Source of the DNA: Caldalkalibacillus uzonensis
GTDB taxonomy: Bacteria; Bacillota; Bacilli; Caldalkalibacillales; Caldalkalibacillaceae
Length of the DNA: 64,000 bases
Assembly (NCBI RefSeq): GCF_030814135.1
Contig: NZ_JAUSUQ010000004.1
Coordinates: 1-64,000 of the forward strand
Reading direction: 5' to 3'
Position numbers and translations under genes: made by a program. The notes beneath the pieces are model-generated. The model made no database searches and was not told where the DNA came from. It was given only the letters and a program-made list of their open reading frames with translations. Positions within the stretch are counted from its first letter, which is position 1. Every line of letters begins with the position of its first letter. This document shows, in pieces, positions 9,378-18,062 of this stretch.

Positions 9378-10331
9378 TCAGTGTAATTGTTGATCAAAGG
9401 TAGAATGGTATTGAACATTTTCAGTTAGACCTAAAAGCCTTCTCATTTCTTGCTGTACACGCCTCTGTTCCTCTTCAGACACTATTACATACGAGATCCC
9501 ATCAATTCTTTCTCCTTCGCCATTTACTGTCATAGACTTCACATTATCACCGGTAATATTTGAAAACTGTTGAATCAGCTTGATCAATTGAGAGAAAGGA
9601 ATGTCAGTCCGAACGTTTTCACCTATAATACTTAGAATCTGATTTGCATTTCCAACAGTCCTCAAGTTTAAAGTCTGATCCAGGAGAGCACGCACCATTT
9701 GCTGCTGCCTTCTCATACGCCCAAAATCACCTTCCGCATCTCTTCTGAACCTGACATAGAACAATGCTTCTTCACCATTTAAAAACTGCTCACCTTGCCG
9801 AATGTCAATGGTGACCCTAGAGTTTTGATGAAACATATCCCGTTCAGCATCAATTTTAACGCCGCCTATTAAATCTACAAAGTCCCTAAAGGCATCAAAG
9901 TTAAGTGCGACGTAATAGTCAATGGGTACAGCAACAAAATGTTCAATTGTTTTTATGGCCGTATTTATACCAAAAGCGTAAGCATGATTAATTTTGTCAT
10001 ATCGCCCTTGAGTAGGAAAATAAGTATACGTATCTCTAGGGATGGACAACAAATTGATTTGATCCTGATTAGGATCAATAACAGCCAGCATAATGACATC
10101 GGAACGCCCCTCCAGGCGTCCACCTTCATTGTCAACACCCAACAACAGGAGGGTAAAGGGTTCGGTCATAGCTGGTTTTTCTTTTTTTTCACTGTCTGCT
10201 TCATCATCCCGTTCTTCATGAATCTGATTCCAAACTTGCTGGGCTTGGGTACCAAAATAAACCACACTGCCAGTTACTGCTACCAAAGCGGTCAAGAGAA
10301 TGATGAGTAGAAACATTTTTAAACGAGACAC
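9378..10331 (-). CDS. LytR-CpsA-Psr (LCP) family wall-polymer ligase
   Basis: A 317-residue protein with one N-terminal membrane anchor (LLIILLTALVAVTGSVVYFG), a charged linker, and an LCP domain with all expected motifs: LLLGVDNEGG...GRSDVIML, LSIPRDTYTYFP, KINHAYAFG, and the Arg-rich FRRDAEGDFGRMRRQQQMV. LCP enzymes act outside the membrane and transfer polyprenyl-diphosphate-linked glycopolymers to peptidoglycan. The GTG at 10331 follows GGGAGGGA. It lies among wall-polymer synthesis genes and is likely the ligase for one of the polymers made here. A second LCP gene lies at 22264. Confidence 0.9.
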   Translation of the reverse strand: MSRLKMFLLIILLTALVAVTGSVVYFGTQAQQVWNQIHEERDDEADSEKKEKPAMTEPFTLLLLGVDNEGGRLEGRSDVIMLAVIDPNQDQINLLSIPRDTYTYFPTQGRYDKINHAYAFGINTAIKTIEHFVAVPIDYYVALNFDAFRDFVDLIGGVKIDAERDMFHQNSRVTIDIRQGEQFLNGEEALFYVRFRRDAEGDFGRMRRQQQMVRALLDQTLNLRTVGNANQILSIIGENVRTDIPFSQLIKLIQQFSNITGDNVKSMTVNGEGERIDGISYVIVSEEEQRRVQQEMRRLLGLTENVQYHSTFDQQLH

Positions 10332-10386
10332 TCAAAAAGTCCCTCCCTAGGGTAGTATTTCCGTGTTAGAAAACAGAAGATATAAG

Positions 10387-11310
10387 CTAATCAAGTTTAT
10401 TTTTGAAATACTGCAAAGTTTCCTTGATCCCAGATCGTAGTGACGTCTGGGGGGTCCAGCCCAAAGCATTCTCGGCTTTGCTGTTAGATAAACAACTTCT
10501 GTAGATGTCCCCTTTTCTAAAGGGCAAATAGGTTGGCTCGATTTGTTTTCCTATCAATTCATACATTGTAGACAATATTTCCTTAAGGCTGGTTTCACTT
10601 GCGGTACTTAAATTAAAAATTCCCTCACTCTCATTTTGTAACACATTTACTATACCGGCCGCAACATCTTTTACGAATATAAAATCTCGGGTTTGTGTTC
10701 CGTCTCCATAAATAATGGGGGATTGGTTAGTTAAGAGTCTCTCTGCAAACTTTGTAATAACTCCAGATTCAGCTGCGTTGGCCTGCCGGGGACCGTAGAC
10801 ATTGGAAAAACGGAGTATGGTGTATACAAATCCATATAAGCCAGCATAAAGCTGTATATACCTTTCAGCAGTTAATTTAGACAATGCGTATGGTGATAGC
10901 GGATGATGCGGAGCTTCCTCAGTGATTGGAAGTTGTTCTTGATCACCATATACTGCGGCTGTAGATGAGAAAATAACATGCTTTACTTCATATGCTTTAC
11001 ACAAGTCCAACAGGTTAATGGTTCCCATCACATTAACCTGCGCATCCCCTTTCCTGTCCTCCAGGGACACCCCCACATGGCTTTGCGCGGCTAGATGAAT
11101 CACAACCTCAGGCCGATGCTTATCAAAAACCGTTTCTAAATCAGGAGAAACAATATCCAAGGTATAAAAAGCAGTATCCTCAGAAATATTCTCAAGCTTA
11201 CCGGACGAGAGGTTGTCCACCACCACAGCGTTATAGTTTTTTTCTTGTAACTGATCAACAACATGGGAGCCCACAAAACCCGCTCCTCCTGTAACCAAGA
11301 CTGTGCTCAT
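10387..11310 (-). CDS. NAD-dependent nucleotide-sugar epimerase/dehydratase
   Basis: A 307-residue extended short-chain dehydrogenase of the GalE type. It has GGAGFVGSHV for NAD binding, DNLSSG, HLAAQSHVG, the SS-TAAVYG segment and the catalytic YALSK (YxxxK), followed by RFSNVYGPRQ. It likely interconverts UDP-glucose/galactose or the N-acetylated forms, feeding the sugar transferase encoded next to it. Length is slightly short of GalE (about 330) and fits bacterial WbpP/GalE-like enzymes. Exact substrate is not decidable from sequence. Only 23 bases separate it from the sugar transferase gene upstream, so the two are probably co-transcribed. Confidence 0.82.
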   Translation of the reverse strand: MSTVLVTGGAGFVGSHVVDQLQEKNYNAVVVDNLSSGKLENISEDTAFYTLDIVSPDLETVFDKHRPEVVIHLAAQSHVGVSLEDRKGDAQVNVMGTINLLDLCKAYEVKHVIFSSTAAVYGDQEQLPITEEAPHHPLSPYALSKLTAERYIQLYAGLYGFVYTILRFSNVYGPRQANAAESGVITKFAERLLTNQSPIIYGDGTQTRDFIFVKDVAAGIVNVLQNESEGIFNLSTASETSLKEILSTMYELIGKQIEPTYLPFRKGDIYRSCLSNSKAENALGWTPQTSLRSGIKETLQYFKNKLD

Positions 11311-11333
11311 CGTACCACACTTTCTATTGAGTT

Positions 11334-12713
11334 CTATAGAGAGATGTCTTCCTTTTGCTTATAGTTAATATGTCTAGTTTCAAGCTGTTCTCCCTCGGAT
11401 TTTGTTTTATCTAAAAGTACAATAATAGTACGTAACAAAATAATTAAATCCAGCCATAAAGAATAGTTTCTTATATAATAAAGATCATATCTTAACTTAT
11501 CTTCGACATCGGTTGTATATTTGCCCATAATTTGAGCAAAACCAGTAATTCCAGGTTTAACTGTACTGCGGTAGGAGTAATTGTTATACTTTCGAGACAG
11601 TTCTTTGGTGAATACAGGACGTTCAGGTCTGGGCCCTACAATGGACATATCTCCTTTTAAAACATTGTACAACTGGGGAAGTTCATCCAACCGCATGGCC
11701 CGGATCACTTTACCTACTTTTGTAATCCGTTCATCATTTTTGGCTGCTAATGTTGGACCAGTTTTATCCTCTGCTCCCTCGATCATGGAGCGGAATTTAT
11801 AAACCGTGAACTCTTTGTTATGAAGCCCTATCCGCCTCTGTTTATAGATAATGCTCCCCTTAGGGTCCTCTAATTTGATCAGAATGGCGACCAAAAATAG
11901 CAAAGGTGACAATAAAACGATCAGCACAGTTGATAAGACAATATCAAATATTCTTTTGATCAGCTGCTGATCCCATGTTAAACCAAAGGGTTGAACAGAC
12001 ATAACCATAGTATCATCCAATGAGGTGATTGTTGCCCTTGTCATTAACAGCTCATACAACGTGGGAATCACATACACAATTTTATCTGCTTCAATTGTGT
12101 GATAAATGATCTCTGACTTTTTCTCTTTGGAAATACTGGGACATATAAACACATAGTCAACATTCTTTAACAGGTCATCAATTTTCTCTATAGATGTGTT
12201 AGGTTGGACATGCTTTATTTTAGTTGCTCTAAGCAAGGGATGTTTGAGATGTGATATCACTTTTTTGACTTCATCATCCGTACCAACCAACAGAACACTA
12301 CTCAACTTTCTATTAAAAACCAGGGATCGATAGCTAATTTTCCATAAGATCAACACTAAGATCATAAACAAGCTGGCAATCAAAATAATTGATCTGGGTA
12401 AGGCAAATTCACGGAACAGGAAGGATGAGGCCATGGTGAGAAAAGCCATAAAAGTAACAGCTACACATACGCCTGTGACAATATCCCAATTTGTTTTCCG
12501 TTCCAATTGGTATAATTCATAAATTGATAAGAAAAACAGACCAATTAAGAGAATCCATGGTAATAGAGCAAGAAATGAATCCCAGTTTCTTTGAGGAATT
12601 TCACTGTATCTTAAACTAAAAGAAAGAACATAAGCTAAACCGATTATTACCAGGTCTACCATTAATATAATGAACTTGTGTTTTTTCAGATTATGTAAAT
12701 ACTGATTTCGCAT
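11334..12713 (-). CDS. Polyprenyl-phosphate sugar-1-phosphate transferase (WbaP/EpsL type)
   Basis: A 459-residue initiating enzyme. Five N-terminal membrane segments and a middle Rossmann-like domain (VLLVGTDDEV) precede a C-terminal bacterial sugar transferase domain with KRIFDIVLST, the FTVYKFRSM motif, DELPQLYNVLKGDMSIVGPRPE and KPGITGFAQI. It moves a sugar 1-phosphate from a UDP-sugar to undecaprenyl phosphate and starts a surface polymer. The ATG at 12713 is preferred because CGGGGGAG lies 7 bases upstream; longer in-frame starts bury that site. It heads a minus-strand operon with the epimerase and perhaps the LCP gene, and diverges from the glycerol-1-phosphate operon, so it may start the polymer built by that operon. 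Confidence 0.88.
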   Translation of the reverse strand: MRNQYLHNLKKHKFIILMVDLVIIGLAYVLSFSLRYSEIPQRNWDSFLALLPWILLIGLFFLSIYELYQLERKTNWDIVTGVCVAVTFMAFLTMASSFLFREFALPRSIILIASLFMILVLILWKISYRSLVFNRKLSSVLLVGTDDEVKKVISHLKHPLLRATKIKHVQPNTSIEKIDDLLKNVDYVFICPSISKEKKSEIIYHTIEADKIVYVIPTLYELLMTRATITSLDDTMVMSVQPFGLTWDQQLIKRIFDIVLSTVLIVLLSPLLFLVAILIKLEDPKGSIIYKQRRIGLHNKEFTVYKFRSMIEGAEDKTGPTLAAKNDERITKVGKVIRAMRLDELPQLYNVLKGDMSIVGPRPERPVFTKELSRKYNNYSYRSTVKPGITGFAQIMGKYTTDVEDKLRYDLYYIRNYSLWLDLIILLRTIIVLLDKTKSEGEQLETRHINYKQKEDISL

Positions 12714-12818
12714 CGGGCATCTCCCCCGAACCTTAAGATTCATAAACATATAGCCACTTCAGACATGGTTTCACAAATTTGTCATTGCACTTGTCAGCTA
12801 GTGTGTACTAAATTAAGA

Positions 12819-12846
12819 TTATGTCGAATAAATAAGCCGATGTCAA
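12819..12846 (-). promoter_or_regulatory. Candidate sigma-A promoter of the sugar transferase operon
   Basis: On the minus strand TTGACA (12846-12841) and CATAAT (12824-12819) are separated by 16 bases, about 105 bases upstream of the sugar transferase ATG. The divergent operon's promoter must lie in the same 180-base gap but is not clear. Confidence 0.5.
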
Positions 12847-12897
12847 TACATTAATCAATACGCATAAAACGACAATTTTTTGAACGTGCGGGAGTAG

Positions 12898-13917
12898 ATG
12901 ATGATGTTCACAAAACCCACTTTTTCTTTCCTCCTAGTTGTACGTAATGAAGAAAAATACCTTGAAAACCTGCTAAAATCGGTATTGAATCAAGAATTCC
13001 CTTCTTCAAAGTATGAAATTATTATTGTAGATGGTCTTTCATCGGACCGAACACCTGATATTATTGATAAATATATCAAACTATACCCGTCACGGATCCG
13101 CTGCTTCCAAAATCCTAAGCAAACTCTTCCATCTGGTTGGAACATAGGGATAAAAAATTCAAACGGAAGATATGTAATACGAGTAGACGGTCATTGTCAA
13201 ATACCCAAGGATTTCTTAGCTAAAACATATGCTGTTATACAAACAGTCCCTGATGCTGCTTGTGTGGGAGGGATCATTAAAACCAAAGGGAAAGGTTTTT
13301 GGGGAAAAGTTAATGCGTATGTCTATTCCCATCCCTTCGGAGTAGGAAATTCAAAGTTCCGGACGTTAAACACTCATTGGGAAGGTTATGTTGATACTGT
13401 CCCATACGGGGCTTATCGCCGGGATATATTTGATCAAGTTGGTTACTTTAGGGAAGATCTTCAGCGAAATGAAGACCTTGAAATGCATGCTAGGATTCGT
13501 AATCAAGGTGGCAATTTTTATCTTTCCACAACCATCCAGTCAGTCTACTTTGCTCGTGATACGTTATGGGGGCTAATAAAAAAATCGCTTGGTGATGGCA
13601 AATGGACTTTTATTGCTGCTCGGAAGAGTGAAGGGGTACTACGTTTACGGCATTACATTCCCTTACTCGCTTTCCTGTCAGGATTAACTTTAGCTATGAT
13701 GTCTATTCTTAGCCAAACTTTTCTTTTGCTCTTTCTTGGCCTTAGTATGATATACTTTTTACTAGTGGCTGTGTCAGCTATAAAAATCATTAGAGAGCAT
13801 GGATGGGCTTACTATTTCCCTGCCATGCTGGCCTTTTTCATTTTACATCTTACTCGCGGCTTAGGTTCAATGTTAAGTTTCTTAAGCCCGGAGTATTGGA
13901 GGAAATCGTCGAACTGA
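12898..13917 (+). CDS. Family 2 glycosyltransferase with C-terminal membrane segments (ExoA-like)
   Basis: A 339-residue enzyme. The GT2 domain begins TFSFLLVVRNEEKYLENLLKSV, has EIIIVDGLSSDRT, the metal-binding DxD-like RVDGH, and PYGAYRRDIFDQVGYFREDLQRNEDLEM with the ED base motif. Three to four membrane helices follow after residue 250. It resembles ExoA/succinoglycan-type transferases acting on a lipid-linked acceptor at the membrane. The ATG cluster at 12898 follows GGGAG. Its TGA overlaps the next ATG, coupling it to the CDP-alcohol phosphotransferase. As first gene of the 12898-19836 operon it probably builds the glycan part of the product. Confidence 0.85.
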   Translation: MMMFTKPTFSFLLVVRNEEKYLENLLKSVLNQEFPSSKYEIIIVDGLSSDRTPDIIDKYIKLYPSRIRCFQNPKQTLPSGWNIGIKNSNGRYVIRVDGHCQIPKDFLAKTYAVIQTVPDAACVGGIIKTKGKGFWGKVNAYVYSHPFGVGNSKFRTLNTHWEGYVDTVPYGAYRRDIFDQVGYFREDLQRNEDLEMHARIRNQGGNFYLSTTIQSVYFARDTLWGLIKKSLGDGKWTFIAARKSEGVLRLRHYIPLLAFLSGLTLAMMSILSQTFLLLFLGLSMIYFLLVAVSAIKIIREHGWAYYFPAMLAFFILHLTRGLGSMLSFLSPEYWRKSSN

Positions 13918-14672
13918 TGAAGGAAAACAAGTATCTTTATCCTATACTTCCATTTGATTCAAAAGAGATACTCGCTCTTAGAGAAAGATGCCAAAAAACA
14001 CGCAAACACGAAGAAGTATTATCATGGTTTATCCTGCGAAGATTTTCTATTTATATAACATATATGCTTGCCAAAACACGGGTTACTCCCAACCACGTCA
14101 GCTGGTGCAGCGTTCTTTTGTTCTTTGCTACCGGCATCTTGGTCGCTGTTGCTACGCCTTGGTCATTTTTAGTAGCTGTGGTAGCCTATTACCTTGCCTA
14201 TTTATGCGATTGTATTGATGGTGAACTGGCTAGACTAAAGAATGTAACATCAAAAAGAGGCGTATTCCTTGATACGTTAATCCGGGCCATGAGTATCCCA
14301 ATCGTAACAGGGGTGGGACTTGCTCTCGTCAAACAGACCCTGTTTTTATCCATCAACACTTTAGAGTCTATCATTATCTATGTCACTTCTGCCTTGGCCA
14401 CGTTAGCCTTACTTGTTCCCCTGTCTTTTCATTTTAGCATTGTAAACAATATTGAAGAAGATCCAGTTAGTAAAATGAGGACAGCTTCAAAAAGGAACGA
14501 GTGGATTGCTTTTTTCACTGGGTTACCAGGTTTTTTTACAATATTGCCACTGGCCATGTTGCTACAATACCTGACAACCTTCACCGTTGCGGCCCTCTTT
14601 TTGGGTGGCTTTCTGTTGATATTTTTGATCAAGACCCTCATTCGTTTGTATGTCACATACCAAAACATTTAA
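13917..14672 (+). CDS. CDP-alcohol phosphotransferase family protein lacking the last motif Asp
   Basis: A 251-residue membrane protein with about six helices and the CDP-alcohol phosphotransferase signature at residues 98-123: DxxDG, AR eight residues before Gly, and G-x3-D. The fourth Asp of the D-x2-D-G-x2-A-R-x8-G-x3-D-x3-D motif, proposed to be the general base, is Arg123 here (CGG at 14283). Family members transfer a phospho-alcohol from CDP-alcohol to a second alcohol with release of CMP. The missing residue suggests altered chemistry, a partner role with the second homologue at 18063, or loss of activity. The start at 13917 overlaps the previous stop (TGATG) behind GGAGGA. Confidence 0.8.
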   Translation: MKENKYLYPILPFDSKEILALRERCQKTRKHEEVLSWFILRRFSIYITYMLAKTRVTPNHVSWCSVLLFFATGILVAVATPWSFLVAVVAYYLAYLCDCIDGELARLKNVTSKRGVFLDTLIRAMSIPIVTGVGLALVKQTLFLSINTLESIIIYVTSALATLALLVPLSFHFSIVNNIEEDPVSKMRTASKRNEWIAFFTGLPGFFTILPLAMLLQYLTTFTVAALFLGGFLLIFLIKTLIRLYVTYQNI

Positions 14673-14694
14673 TCAAAAGAAGAGGTGTATAAAT

Positions 14695-15405
14695 ATGAAA
14701 GTTGTTATCCTAGCTGCAGGTATTGGCAGCCGTCTGTATCCGGAAACCGCTGATAAACCCAAGGCAATGATTAGTATTAAGGATAGACCGCTCATTCATT
14801 ACCAAGTAGATAGTGTACTTAAAGCAGGATTTAGCTACGAAGATATATACGTGCTAGGTGGTTATCAGTTTGACAAAATTAAGGAATATTTTTCTGGGAC
14901 AAACATCAACTACATCTATAATGAACACTATGAATCCATGAACAATATTTATTCATTTTTACTTACGAAACAAATTGGAGAAAACATTCTATTGATCAAT
15001 TCTGATGACTTTTATGATCAGCGAATGATCGCCTTATTATTGGAGGATCCCAACCCTACTGCTATTCTGGTTGACCAACAGAAGACATTAACAGAAGAAG
15101 CAATGCGGGTAAAAATAGCGGATAACCGCATTCAATTAATCAATAAAAAAATACCTCTTAGTGAAGCTGATGGAGAGTATATTGGCATTTCTAAGCTAGG
15201 GAAAAATGAGTTACAAACGTTATACCAAAAAGCAGAGCAGATGATAGACCAAGGCCAAACAAATGCTTGGTACGAAAATGTATATGAAGCATGTGCTCAG
15301 AAAATTGCCATACGTCCAGTGGACACAAAAGGTTATCCATGGATTGAAATTGATGACTTCAATGATTTAGCTGCAGCCAAACAGATTGCCCATGCTATCC
15401 TTTAA
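14695..15405 (+). CDS. Nucleotidyltransferase, probably CTP:phospho-alcohol cytidylyltransferase
   Basis: A 236-residue protein with the sugar-nucleotidyltransferase N-terminus LAAGIGSRLYPETADKPKAM, then NEHYESMNNIYSF, the metal-site LLINSDDFYD and a C-terminal WIEIDDFNDL. These features resemble LicC-like phosphocholine and inositol-phosphate cytidylyltransferases, not long hexose-1-phosphate enzymes. With a glycerol-1-phosphate dehydrogenase directly downstream and CDP-alcohol phosphotransferases on both sides, the simplest inference is that it makes CDP-glycerol (or another CDP-alcohol) from CTP. Start: ATG at 14695 with AGAGGTG; a longer frame from 14650 overlaps the upstream gene and lacks a site. 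Confidence 0.8.
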   Translation: MKVVILAAGIGSRLYPETADKPKAMISIKDRPLIHYQVDSVLKAGFSYEDIYVLGGYQFDKIKEYFSGTNINYIYNEHYESMNNIYSFLLTKQIGENILLINSDDFYDQRMIALLLEDPNPTAILVDQQKTLTEEAMRVKIADNRIQLINKKIPLSEADGEYIGISKLGKNELQTLYQKAEQMIDQGQTNAWYENVYEACAQKIAIRPVDTKGYPWIEIDDFNDLAAAKQIAHAIL

Positions 15406-15425
15406 AACATTTGGGGGAGTTAAAT

Positions 15426-16523
15426 ATGTCCAAAAGCATCGATATCCCTGCACACCTCAGGATTGAACGGGGAGCAATTCACCATCTTAGCTCTCCTGAT
15501 ATTTATTCCTGGATAAAAGGACGAAAAATTACCGTCATTACGGGTAACAGTCAAACAAGAACCGTTACCGACAAAGTATTGGAACAGGTTCCCTTTGATC
15601 CCTTACTGTACCATATTTTACATTGCCATGATAACTCGCTAGATGTCATTAACCAATTGGAAAGACAATGCCTAGAATCGGGAACCGAAGTGATTATTGG
15701 CATTGGTGGAGGAAAAGTATTAGATATAGCCAAGGTAGTTGGTACACGCCTAAAAGCTCCAATTATCCTTTTACCGACAGCCATTTCCAGTGATGCTATA
15801 TGCTCACCGGTGGCTGTGATTAAACTTAAAGACAAAAAGACAAGTTTGGGTGTTAGCATGCCCAAAGCCGTACTAATTGACCTTGACATTTTGGTATCAA
15901 GTCCTAACCGTTTATGCATTGCTGGCTTTGGCGATTTACTTTCAAACAAAACAGCGATTTTTGACTGGAAGCTGGCTCATCAAGCCAATAAGGATACTAT
16001 GGATACCTTTGCCAGTCTGATGGCAAACAACGCAGTAGAGGCCTTTCTAAATGTCATTAATAATCAATCACTATCCGAAGAAACACTACTACGTGTCTCT
16101 GCTGAATCTTTGGTGATGAGTGGTATAGCCATGTCAGTCGCTGGTTCAAGCAGACCATGTAGTGGAGCAGAGCATTTAATCAGCCATGCTTTGGACTACT
16201 ATTGTGGTGGAAAAGCATTGCATGGAGAACAGGTTGCCTTAGGCGTACTGATTGCTCAATACTTACAAAAGGAGTACGGTAACCAAGAAGATTTAACACC
16301 TGCTTTTCAACAATTAGGATTGCCAATGCACTTTAAGGATTTGGGCTATACAAAAGAAGAAATTAAACTGGCCATATCCAAGGCTCCTAACATGCGCAAT
16401 CGTTATACAATCTTGAATGAGTTTTCCTTAAACGACAAACAACTCAATCAGCTCATTCATGATGTGTTTGAGTTTGGTGAAACAAGCAAAGCCAAAACAG
16501 CCTTCGGTTTCACTGGAAGATAG
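15426..16523 (+). CDS. sn-glycerol-1-phosphate dehydrogenase (AraM/EgsA family)
   Basis: A 365-residue iron-type alcohol dehydrogenase-fold enzyme. It has the nucleotide loop GIGGGKVLDIAK (residues 92-103), LPTAISSDA, and likely metal ligands Asp170 (GFGDLLSN), His250 (GAEHLISHALD) and His266 (LHGEQV), matching the spacing in G1P dehydrogenases. The SRPCSGAEH segment is closer to archaeal EgsA than to typical AraM. It reduces dihydroxyacetone phosphate to sn-glycerol 1-phosphate with NAD(P)H. The ATG at 15426 follows GGGGGAG. G1P is the archaeal lipid stereoisomer and rare in bacteria. No PcrB-type prenyltransferase is nearby; the cytidylyltransferase next door implies a CDP-activated fate. 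Confidence 0.88.
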   Translation: MSKSIDIPAHLRIERGAIHHLSSPDIYSWIKGRKITVITGNSQTRTVTDKVLEQVPFDPLLYHILHCHDNSLDVINQLERQCLESGTEVIIGIGGGKVLDIAKVVGTRLKAPIILLPTAISSDAICSPVAVIKLKDKKTSLGVSMPKAVLIDLDILVSSPNRLCIAGFGDLLSNKTAIFDWKLAHQANKDTMDTFASLMANNAVEAFLNVINNQSLSEETLLRVSAESLVMSGIAMSVAGSSRPCSGAEHLISHALDYYCGGKALHGEQVALGVLIAQYLQKEYGNQEDLTPAFQQLGLPMHFKDLGYTKEEIKLAISKAPNMRNRYTILNEFSLNDKQLNQLIHDVFEFGETSKAKTAFGFTGR

Positions 16524-16534
16524 GAAGGATTATC

Positions 16535-17305
16535 ATGTTAGCAAATATACTAAAGTATAAAGAACTACTTTATTTCTTAGTCCATAAAGAAATCCGCGTT
16601 CGTTACCGTAACTCTTTATTTGGATTTCTGTGGTCTTTGTTAGAGCCTTTAGGTTTGATGGTCATTTACACCATTGTTTTCTCCATTATCTTACGCTTTG
16701 AAGTGGAGAACTACGCCTTATTTGTTCTTTCCGGTTTAATTCCTTGGATGTTTTTAACCCAATCGATTAACCGTGGAACTAAATCTTTAACCAATAATTC
16801 TTCATTGATCAGAAAGATATATTTTCCTAGACAAATATTCCCTATTACGATCATATTGGCTAACTTGGTTAACTTTATTCCTGCCCTTTTTCTCGTTTTG
16901 GCTTTTGCCGTCATCATGAATGTGAATTTACTGTGGGGTAATTTGTTGCTTCTGCCCTTTATAATACTTATCCATGCACTTTTCGTACTTGCCATCGTCT
17001 TACTGTTATCGATTTCCAACGTTTATTATCGGGATACCGAGTTTGTTTTTAATTTAATCTCTAGGGCGTGGATGTACCTGTCACCTATTATTTACCCAGT
17101 GTATCTTGTACCAGAGCAGTATTTAAATCTTTACATGTTGAACCCAATGGCAATTATTATTTCAATGTATAGAACTGCTCTCATGGGGCATGAAATGGTA
17201 CCAATGAGCTATGTACTTTATCTTCTGTTGTTTATATCTATTTTTATCTTGTTCTCGTGGTTTATTTTTAACCGTTTGAACCGGAGAGTAGGGGAAGTGA
17301 TTTAA
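16535..17305 (+). CDS. ABC-2 type polysaccharide/teichoic acid export permease (TagG/Wzm-like)
   Basis: A 256-residue permease with six membrane segments. It begins with an amphipathic interfacial stretch HKEIRVRYRNSLFGFLWSLLEPL, characteristic of Wzm/TagG/KpsM proteins, and has the late YLSPIIYPV and LNPMAIIISMYR motifs. It forms the transmembrane half of an exporter for polyprenyl-linked polymer or glycolipid, paired with the ATPase encoded immediately downstream (stop and start are adjacent). This implies the operon's product is finished in the cytoplasm and then exported, in contrast to the flippase/polymerase route of the csaB operon. Confidence 0.9.
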   Translation: MLANILKYKELLYFLVHKEIRVRYRNSLFGFLWSLLEPLGLMVIYTIVFSIILRFEVENYALFVLSGLIPWMFLTQSINRGTKSLTNNSSLIRKIYFPRQIFPITIILANLVNFIPALFLVLAFAVIMNVNLLWGNLLLLPFIILIHALFVLAIVLLLSISNVYYRDTEFVFNLISRAWMYLSPIIYPVYLVPEQYLNLYMLNPMAIIISMYRTALMGHEMVPMSYVLYLLLFISIFILFSWFIFNRLNRRVGEVI

Positions 17306-18034
17306 ATGAATGCAATTGAAGTTCAACATCTGACCAAAAATTTTAGGAAACCTTACGATAAAACCTTAAAAGGTCATCTCACATCCCTATTAAAAGGTGA
17401 AAAGAGATATAAGGAATTTAGCGCTCTTCAAGATGTTTCCTTTACAGTAAAGCAATCAGAAGGATTTGCCATTATCGGAAACAATGGCGCGGGTAAAAGT
17501 ACCTTATTTAAAATATTAAGCGGAATTATCTTTCCCGATCAAGGCAAGATCAAAATCAACGGTACTATCGCACCTCTAATCGAGTTAAGTGCGGGCTTAC
17601 ATCGTGACTTAACGGGAGAAGAAAATATCCGCTTGAATTGTGCGATTTTTGGACTTAATGCTAAACAAATTGATGAAGTGCTTCCCGACATTATTGAGTT
17701 CGCTGAGCTAGGGGAGTTTATCAATGTGCCGGTTAAATTTTACTCATCAGGTATGAAAGCACGTTTAGGTTTTTCCATTGCCGTTCATATTGATGCTGAT
17801 ATTATCTTAATTGATGAGGTACTGGCTGTCGGTGATAAGCCTTTCAAGAAGAAATGTAATAAAAAAATGAAGGAACTAAAAAAGCAAGGCAAAACACTTG
17901 TTGTTGTTTCCCACAGTTTAAAATCACTAAAGACAATATGTGATCGTGCCCTCATTTTAGAAAAAGGAAAAGTAGTTGATATTGGTGATATTGATGATAT
18001 GTTAGAGAAGTATGAACAAAAAGCTTCATCTTAG
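17306..18034 (+). CDS. ABC transporter ATPase for polysaccharide/teichoic acid export (TagH/Wzt-like)
   Basis: A 242-residue ATPase with Walker A GNNGAGKST, signature YSSGMKARLGFS (the SSGM form typical of polymer exporters), Walker B IILIDEVLAVGD and the H-loop VVSHS. It is a short KpsT/TagH-type protein without the C-terminal carbohydrate-binding domain that some Wzt proteins use, so substrate selection should lie in the permease or lipid anchor. The ATG directly follows the permease stop. Confidence 0.92.
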   Translation: MNAIEVQHLTKNFRKPYDKTLKGHLTSLLKGEKRYKEFSALQDVSFTVKQSEGFAIIGNNGAGKSTLFKILSGIIFPDQGKIKINGTIAPLIELSAGLHRDLTGEENIRLNCAIFGLNAKQIDEVLPDIIEFAELGEFINVPVKFYSSGMKARLGFSIAVHIDADIILIDEVLAVGDKPFKKKCNKKMKELKKQGKTLVVVSHSLKSLKTICDRALILEKGKVVDIGDIDDMLEKYEQKASS

Positions 18035-18062
18035 TAAGATGTATACGGAGAAGGGGATATAT

